This document shows, piece after piece, positions 55,434 through 64,000 of a DNA stretch of 64,000 bases; position 1 is the first letter of the stretch; the number at the start of each line of letters is the position of its first letter. The notes beneath the pieces are model-generated. The model saw nothing but the letters and a program-made list of their open reading frames with translations, had not been told where the DNA came from and made no database searches. The stretch lies in NCBI RefSeq assembly GCF_028476545.1, contig NW_026732652.1, positions 62,001 to 126,000 of the forward strand, written 5' to 3'. Both the position numbers and the translations under genes were made by a program. Source of the stretch: Physella acuta. Its lineage: Eukaryota > Mollusca > Gastropoda > Physidae.

Positions 55434-57106
55434 CTGACTGGGTTACAGTGCAGTCGACCGGCCGGTAATTATTTTCACTTAATTACGACACAATTACAAA
55501 GTACTTAAAAAATTGTATGCAGTTTCTGTGTTGTTTTCTTTTTTTTTAACAGAAAAAAAAAGTTGGTGGAAATTATTCGGTAATTAACACGGCAACTCCC
55601 TGGCTACTGATCAGCCCATACTTTCTCGTGCGGTCGATATTCAGTTGACCTTCTACCCCCCCCCCCCTGCCCCCTGCCCCCCCACCAGTCCCAGGTCGAA
55701 GCTGGTGAAGTTGAAAATAAATTCCCCATACCGGGGAGGGACGATCAGTCAGGAATCCTGCCGGCCCGTCTGGTCAGTCTGACTAAGCCAAGGCTAGGGC
55801 AGGGGTCAAGCCGAGAGGACTGACCAGCGGCCCAAAGAAAAGTAATCTTGGGGAACGGTAGCGGAGAATAGGTCATTAAGTCAGTTCGGTGGTCACCGCG
55901 TGGCGAGCAGAGGGGAGGGGGGGGGGGGGTAGAACGGACGCTGTGTACTATAGCGTTAAGGGCAATCTAAAAATAATGATGACAAAACAAGACCGATATT
56001 AGCGCCATCTTTATAAAATGAATTGTTGCTAAATATCTAAAAAAGGTGTCTGTTCCAATGTTAATGTGTGGATGATTTATTTATTGATACTGTGATTAAA
56101 CCTGGTTACTTGACAGGCATCTTAAACTATAAAGGCGCACATTCTTGATAGTCTTTTTAAAGGCTGACATTTTTATAGTCTTTTCATAGGATGACATTTT
56201 TATAGTCTTTTTAAAGGCTGACATTTTCGACAGAATTTCCAGAGGCTGATATTTTTTATAGTCTTCTTAAAGACTGACATAAAAAACAACACCCAACTAA
56301 ACTTGTATCCTATCCAACAATAATTATAGTCGATGTCTTGTTTACATTTGGCTCTTAACTACAGCAGGCTCAGGTTAAAAAAATCTCACCAATTATTTAA
56401 TCAGTATTAATGAATTTTAAAACAAAATAGTATGTATGACTAAAAATGTATTATCTAAAACATATTTAAAAGAACTGTAATAGCTAAAATTGATTTTAAA
56501 TGATTGTAAAATGTGCTTGAGAAAATGGAACTACTTCTATTGTGGGTTATCGCTCTTGCAAGACATGTTGCATTTTAGACGACCGGTTTGAAAATACCCC
56601 GAAATTATTACCCCCCCCCCCCTCTTTTTTTTCTCCTCGCCAATATAATGACGCCGTGATGTCAAACAGCATGGCTAAATGACCTGTGCCCACTCACAAT
56701 AGGTCATTTAACCCCCCAGCAAACCATCACCATTGGGTAACAAAAACTGACCCCACTCCCCACCGGAAGCTGACCCCAGGAACAGATTTAACACCTTATT
56801 GTTGGGCCATAATTGACCCCGTGTCACGGAGGGCAGGGGTCAGCGAGCGTCCGACCACGTGCTGGATCACGTCTCAATTGTGTTCACATTACTTCACACA
56901 GGGGCTGTAAGAGTCACTGCTCACAATCGGATTACCTCCCCTGTCGAGTTATTGCCCTGTAACTCCCGGCCTCGTCTTTGTTTGGTTAACTGGTGTTCAA
57001 ATCATATTTTCTGCTTTATTCTGTGGAAGAGTTTTGTCCCTTTTTGAGTTCGCCCCTTTAGATTTTTGAATGAACTATCGTAGTTTAATATTGCGTGTGT
57101 TTATGT

Positions 57107-57108
<2 letters not shown>
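55434..57108. other. Intergenic, no gene seen
   Basis: Includes a short tandem repeat (next entry). A block at 56686-57047 is open in places but no family is recognised. Confidence 0.4.
56145..56280. repeat. Tandem repeat, ~29-bp unit
   Basis: About five copies of GGCTGACATTTTTATAGTCT with TTTTAAA. Confidence 0.8.
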
Positions 57109-57139
<31 letters not shown>

Positions 57140-57149
57140 TGTGTGTGTG
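57105..57149. repeat. (GC)n/(GT)n microsatellite
   Basis: A run of GCGCGC passes directly into GTGTGT. Confidence 0.9.
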
Positions 57150-57349
57150 AGGGTAATTCTTCCATGTACCTCTGCTATACGTCTGCACTATTATTTTACC
57201 TCCCCCCTCCTAAGCTTTTAAACGTTTACAAATAGACAAGAAAACAACAACAACCGACGATACTAGAATTTATTAATGTTTAATTATAATTTTATAACAT
57301 TTTATGAGGTGTCTTAAATATTTATATTTTAGTTATATATTATATGTTG

Positions 57350-59000
<1,651 letters not shown>

Positions 59001-59012
59001 AACACGCACGCA

Positions 59013-59930
59013 CACACACATACATATAATCCGGCAACCCAGAGAGTGGAATATTATGTGTGTCGATTGCCAAAAATAAATAGGCTAGGTCAGGTGGAGT
59101 CCCACAATTTCGCTAATGAAGCAAAAACTGATATCTGTTTGATTATAGAAATATTTTTATTACTTTCTTTCGTGTGCAAGAAATATTAAGGCAAATTACA
59201 AATTTACGACTGCAGGTTAACTTAAAAAAAAAATCTAATTTTTTTAACAATGCCTTAAAAATACGAAAAACCCATAATAAAAGCATTTTTGTTTTTGATG
59301 CAAGAAATGTATAAGTGAAGCACTTCAAGTGATGTATTATGAAATTTTAAGAATATTAAAAAGAAAAGGTAGAACATTTATAAGGTAAAAAAGTTAAAAG
59401 ATTGTAAAAGAAAGGAAATGATTCGACAGAAATGTGCCAATAAAAAGAACCCAGATTGTGCCATCTATTTCGGGACGACCTTGGGAAAGTAGGCCTATTA
59501 ACGACCTCGATATCCAAATATCACAGCCTCGTTTTCAGCACGCGTCTTGACATTTTTTTCCCGCGAGCTGGCCTCATCTCTCACAAGCCCGGAGAATTTG
59601 TGCGTCAAACTGTGGGATTGTGTGTGTGATTGTGTGTGTGTGATTGTGTGTGTTATGCGTGTGTGGTGGGCGGTGTGGTGTCAATGTGTGTGTAATGTGT
59701 GCGTGTTATGCATGTCACAGTGCCACTGTATGTGGCAGATATTCCAGGATAAATTCTACCATTTTTTTTTAATTATTCTAATTCATTATTCGCGATATGA
59801 ACATTAGCGATGCATAAAAAACTGTTTCAAAATAAAAATGAAATTGCGCCTCATTTTAATACCGCTAGAAAAAAATTAATAGCAGCATTTCTATGTTGCA
59901 ATCCAATATTTTATGGTTTGCGGGTTGAAT

Positions 59931-59933
<3 letters not shown>
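59013..59933. other. Intergenic, no gene seen
   Basis: AT-rich, with a GTGTGT-rich patch at about 59618-59710. Nothing else is recognised. Confidence 0.45.

Positions 59934-60012
<79 letters not shown>
59934..60012. repeat. (TA)n microsatellite
   Basis: About 39 uninterrupted TA units. Confidence 0.95.
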
Positions 60013-60014
<2 letters not shown>

Positions 60015-61150
60015 TGCCATGTAATATATCTCGTCTGTGTGACGCAAATCTCATGTTTCTATCTGGTAATCCGACTAAGGTAATCTCCCCTAACCCCCCT
60101 CCCCCTCCCCCTGAATGTGTAAGATCTGAAACAGAGTTCCCTTTCTTTGGTCCTACCTGACCCCCCCCCCCCCCGCTCCTACCACCCCCTCCCCATTCCA
60201 AGGTCACGAAAAAGTATTTACCGTCGTCAAGGTCATGTTTTCGACCTGACGGTGATGTAATAAAAGTCAGCCAGCCGTGCTGTGCCAAGTGAAAATCTCG
60301 AGGGGTGGGGGTAAGGTAAAGCCACCTCCTGCGTCAACGGTGGGTTTTTTATAGTGTGCTCAAGGTCAGGGGTAACTAGAACACCTTACCAGGTATATCA
60401 AACGTCAGGTAAATCATACGCCAGGTAACTTTGAGGGAAAGAAAGAGATAACATTCGCAGTACTAGTTTTTTAAATGTAACATTTCGCTCGTGCTTTGGG
60501 TGTCTGGGTCTGTACTCTGGTCACACATACTGCTTATCTCATGTATCATGTAGAGTTTGAGCGAACTCAGCTTTAAATAGGTACCCAGCATTAAAAAAAA
60601 TTAATAGATGAACCGACACTGAACAAGCTGCAATCAATCACATCTTACGTTATGATTGTAGGTGAACTCTACTTGGCAATTTAACAGAAGAATCGTGAAA
60701 TTTTTTATAATATAAAATAAAAACAGCATTGACTAGTAATTATTCTCTAAATATAAAGTATAAAGTCTCTTTAGTAGAACTACACCAAATGATGACCGCT
60801 TGTAGAAAATTATGGTCATGGTTGTGTTAATTAAAATTTAGTCTATTAAGACGATGTGCTGATTCTACATTTTTTTTTACGACCTTTATATTTTACTTGA
60901 CATGTGCTTTTGAAATTAATATTTAATAAATAATAGCACTGTTTTTTCCCCTTTATGTTTCTTGTACCTCACCCACGCCCCATTTTTTTTCACCGCCCCA
61001 CCGCCCAAAATATCCGACTGGTGACCGTACATTTTATAACCTCTGATACAACGCTATATAGGACAAGGTCTCTGGGCAGAGAAAAGCCTGGGGCGGTCTC
61101 GCACGTGCACAAAAATATATTTGTTCCTGCTATAAACATCGCGTCTCAAT
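60013..61150. other. Intergenic, no gene seen
   Basis: C runs at about 60161-60174. A SINE-tail-like string, GGTGAACTCTACTTGGC, at about 60661 hints at a decayed SINE but is too short to call. Confidence 0.4.
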
Positions 61151-61482
61151 GGTAAACGTCCTAAATGAGAGCCAAACTGGCCAAGTTTATCAAGATGTTG
61201 GCCAGGATCATTTTTATATCGGCCAAAATTAATTTTAAAAGATATATATTTGGTCATATAATTTACAACGCTTTTTTGTCTAATTGGTAAATCCAATTTC
61301 ATTGTTGAAAATAGTTGGTAATGTCCTAGATGTGCGCCAAACTGGCCACGTTTATCAAGATGTTTGCCAGGATTATTCTATATCGGCCAAAATTAATTTA
61401 AAAAAATATATATTTGGCCATATAATTTACAACGCTTTTTGCTTAATTGGTAAATCCAATTTCATTGTTGACAATAGTTGAA
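61151..61482. repeat. Tandem duplication, two ~167-bp units
   Basis: GCCAAACTGGCCA(A/C)GTTTAT through GGTAAATCCAATTTCATTGT and ATAGTTG occurs twice, with roughly 5-10% divergence by eye. Confidence 0.88.
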
Positions 61483-62089
61483 CTTAATTATTAATTATTT
61501 TTCTCCCTCGAATGAGAATTTTTAAAACAGTTTCCCTTTTAACGGACGCAATCGATAGAAATGTAATGGATTACATCTGAGTAATGTAGGCCTACATTAA
61601 AGTTGTACGCATTAAAACCCCCTGACCAGGAAATGGTCTAGTATAATTCTATTTCAGTCCAGAAGTTAATAAAAAAATTCGCACGATTTTCGTTTGATGA
61701 CGTTTCGAGCGGGCCACGTCAAAGAGGAAAAAACAAGATGTCAAAAATCCAGTACAAGGACGTGATGTCATTTAGTTTTATAATTAATTCTAATTAACTC
61801 GAGCGGCCTCAGTGAACGGAACGGTCGGGAACTGTGTTATTGCCCGTGTGGCAGGGAACTGAGAGAAGGTTCCTCAGGGAACATACCTAATATGTTGTTG
61901 ATTGATTTTTTTTTTCCTTTTTTTTTAAATAGTCTGACCATCGAGAAGCTTGAAGACGAGGGTACAATTTAATTTTAAATTTTACTCGCGCGGTTGGAAA
62001 AAATGGGGCCGTTAAAGAAAGGAAAAAAAACAAAACAACAGACATGATAAAAATTTTTTTTTTACAAAATTTCAATTGATTTAATTTGG
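61483..62089. other. Intergenic, no gene seen
   Basis: No gene or repeat is recognised. Confidence 0.45.
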
Positions 62090-62102
62090 TATGCTATCAC
62101 GT

Positions 62103-62352
62103 ATGGGGCGGAGTGGTCTAGCTGTAAAGAACTAGACTACTAACCCGTAAGTCTCGAGTTTGAATCCAGGTTCAAGTCATAGACCGTCCCTGAGTCCACC
62201 CAGCTCTGATGGGTACCTAACTCACGTTAGGGAAAGTAAAGGCAACTGGGCATAGTGCTGACCACACTATCTCTTGATATGCCGAGGTCACAGAAACAAG
62301 TGAACTCTACTTCACTTGCCTCATAGACCGTCAGGTTTGAAAGGGAAACTTT
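62103..62352 (+). mobile_element. tRNA-derived SINE, full length
   Basis: The best copy in the window. The tRNA-like head GGGGCGGAGTGGTCTAGC (A box) and GAGTTTGAATCCAGG (B box) are followed by the central block TGGGTACCTAACTCACGTTA, then GGCATAGTGCTGACCACACT. The tail is CAAGTGAACTCTACTTCACT, ending GTTTGAAAGGGAAAC. The flanks TATGCTATCACGT (62090-62102) and TATGCCATCTCGT (62353-62365) are a 11/13 target duplication. It may belong to a conserved-central-domain SINE superfamily, which I cannot assign. Confidence 0.92.
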
Positions 62353-62695
62353 TATGCCATCTCGTGTTGGCGAAATCAACTGAAGGATAGTTACAGAACA
62401 ATACAATCCCATTTAGTGAAGTTGGTGTAGGCCTACATATCATTAACATGAGCTGGAGTGAAGCCACGCTGGTTGTGAGGATTAGGCTAAAGCAAAGCGA
62501 AACAATTACAGTAATACTTTTAGTTGTAATTAAAGTAAGAATTAAATAAGTAATTAAAGTAATGATTTAATAAAGAAAGTAATTGTTAAATAATAATTAA
62601 AGGAAAAATAGCATTAAAGTAAGAATTTAAGTAATAGTAAAGTAACAATTAAAGTAATAATTAAAACGAAATTCGGACGCAAAGAGCAAAAGAGT
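62353..62695. other. Intergenic, AT-rich simple sequence
   Basis: Repeated AATTAAAGTAA words at 62515-62670 form a loose tandem. No gene is seen. Confidence 0.5.
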
Positions 62696-62850
62696 AGGTG
62701 GAGTAGAGTGTATCTGTTTCCGTAGACCCGGAACGCAAAAGGTTATGTCGTCTAATTCTTTGGGTATCTGAGGAACTCAAAGATTCAAGTACAACTTTAG
62801 GATCAAACTCGAAATGTTGAGTTGTTGGATAGATATTCTATCTCTCGACC
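62696..62850 (-). mobile_element. Decayed SINE
   Basis: GTGGAGTAGAGTGTATCTGT and TTTCCGTAGACC match the SINE tail on the minus strand. GGATCAAACTCG near 62800 fits a decayed B box. Confidence 0.45.
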
Positions 62851-64000
62851 TTCTTCCCCCCCACCCACCTCACATCATCTGGATTAAACGCACTTCTTTA
62901 AATTGTGATCTGTTACTGAATTTTTCAATCTCCCCCGTTATATCGCGACAAGATACCATCTCGACAAGACACCATCTTTCCATCGTGCTGATATACTTTA
63001 CCATCGACCCAACGCAGCCAACGCAGAAAGAAAATAATTACTGGGTTATTTCCCCTACACGTTAGGGCGCGCGGAAGTCAACAAAAAATGGGAGCTGTTG
63101 TCTTCTGCGCGTTCACTGGAAACACAACATCCGGTGTATCAGCTGACGGTGAATGGGGTGCATCTGAATGACTGGGTTATGTTTGAGACTGCTGGCTGCG
63201 TTATATAATTGTTTATATAGATATAAATAAGCTGTTGTGTGAAACAGAGATAGCTAGATCACATGAGTGGGGGCGGGGCTACATCATGGGGCTTGTAAAT
63301 GGGGGTAGGGGCGTCTATTATTTTGTTATATTTTGTTATAATGGGATAGGGGTCAGAAAACTAAGTTATATAACATATATTTTATATATTCTGACTGACG
63401 CAACATGTCTGAAGTGTAGAATGATTGTTTAGAAGGATTGCATCGTAAGGCAGACACCCTGGAACTAAACATTTAAATTTTCTTATATAACGCAACTTAA
63501 GATTTTTTTCAGTTGGTTTCAATTCATTATGTTACCCAAAAAATAACGTGACTCACCGTGTTTATTTTAAAAATATTAACATTCACACAGAACCTAATTG
63601 TGTCGTGATTTATGAGTATGTGTGTGTGTGATTAGGAGAGGGGGTGGTTAAGAAGAGTGGTTGGATCAACAACTGTTATATAACCTTGTATAGGGTAGGA
63701 GGGGCGCTGGTTGGGGCACACACTGCGAAAGACTCACTCTAATGTGACAAGTCAGGCACCTGAGTGGACCCCTCCCCCCCCCCCCCCGGGCGAGACGAAA
63801 GAGGGAACGCCCAAAACTGACCTGCAGACGGTGTCTTCTTGAACACAGCGGGGATGTCAACATAAATACACGCCACTGACCATTAAGACAACTCACCATC
63901 GACATAAACACATGCCTTTCAACTATCAACATAAATATAGGTAATTCACAATTAAAATATATTCACGACATTCACTAACATCTAAAATATACATCCCTCT
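62851..64000. other. Intergenic, no gene seen
   Basis: Contains a GTGTGT patch near 63620 and a C run at 63773-63787. Open frames at 62814-63065 and 63666-63932 show no recognised domain. Confidence 0.4.

Overview
The window looks like genomic DNA of a gastropod mollusc, probably a heterobranch or pulmonate snail. This is an inference from AT-rich introns rich in TAGATCTAGATC and TAGGCCTA words, very long (TA)n and oligo-G/C tracts, tRNA-derived SINEs and many hAT-type MITEs. It is not a database match. Only one host protein gene can be read with confidence. Most of the rest is repeat-rich intergenic DNA. || 1-5.6 kb: MITEs and small tandem repeats. 5.8-13.6 kb, minus strand: a complete six-exon gene for proteasome subunit beta type-6 (beta-1, the caspase-like catalytic subunit). 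It encodes 230 aa with every junction in frame. Introns 3 and 5 carry minisatellites, and the intron 5 array includes copies of the exon 6 splice acceptor. 14.9-15.6 kb: a weak candidate spliced transcript divergent from this gene. 16.56-17.1 kb: a decayed LINE on the minus strand. || 18.8-19.9 kb: a degenerate interstitial (CCCTAA)n stretch between inverted C-rich and G-rich flanks. 20,135-26,282: one very young Ty3/gypsy-type LTR retrotransposon with near-identical LTRs and a 5-bp target duplication, inserted into an older SINE. An integrase C-terminal-like segment lies ahead of its reverse transcriptase, the order described for Gmr1-like elements. || 26.8-37.0 kb: nested SINEs and hAT MITEs surround the most unusual region, 28.9-32.56 kb. 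That region is a higher-order tandem array built from a ~270-bp near-perfect palindrome (five copies), a 55-bp perfect hairpin (six copies) and a ~285-bp spacer, with a ~1,007-bp super-repeat. A related 360-bp palindrome lies at 40.47-40.83 kb. || 37-64 kb: no recognisable host gene. It holds minisatellites (41.5-42.7, 47.3-47.6, 52.8-53.4 kb), (TA)n arrays, SINE relics, further MITEs and low-complexity DNA. || The main system in the window is therefore repeat biology. Three hAT-like MITE families are defined by ends and 8-bp target duplications: CAGTGGCGTAGC (family I), CAGTGTTTCTTCCAGAC (family II) and CAGGGGTCTCCAAACT (family III). A fourth MITE family has GGGTCATCCATAAAT ends. Families I and II carry some of the window's long oligo-G/C tracts. 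All alignments and counts were made by eye.
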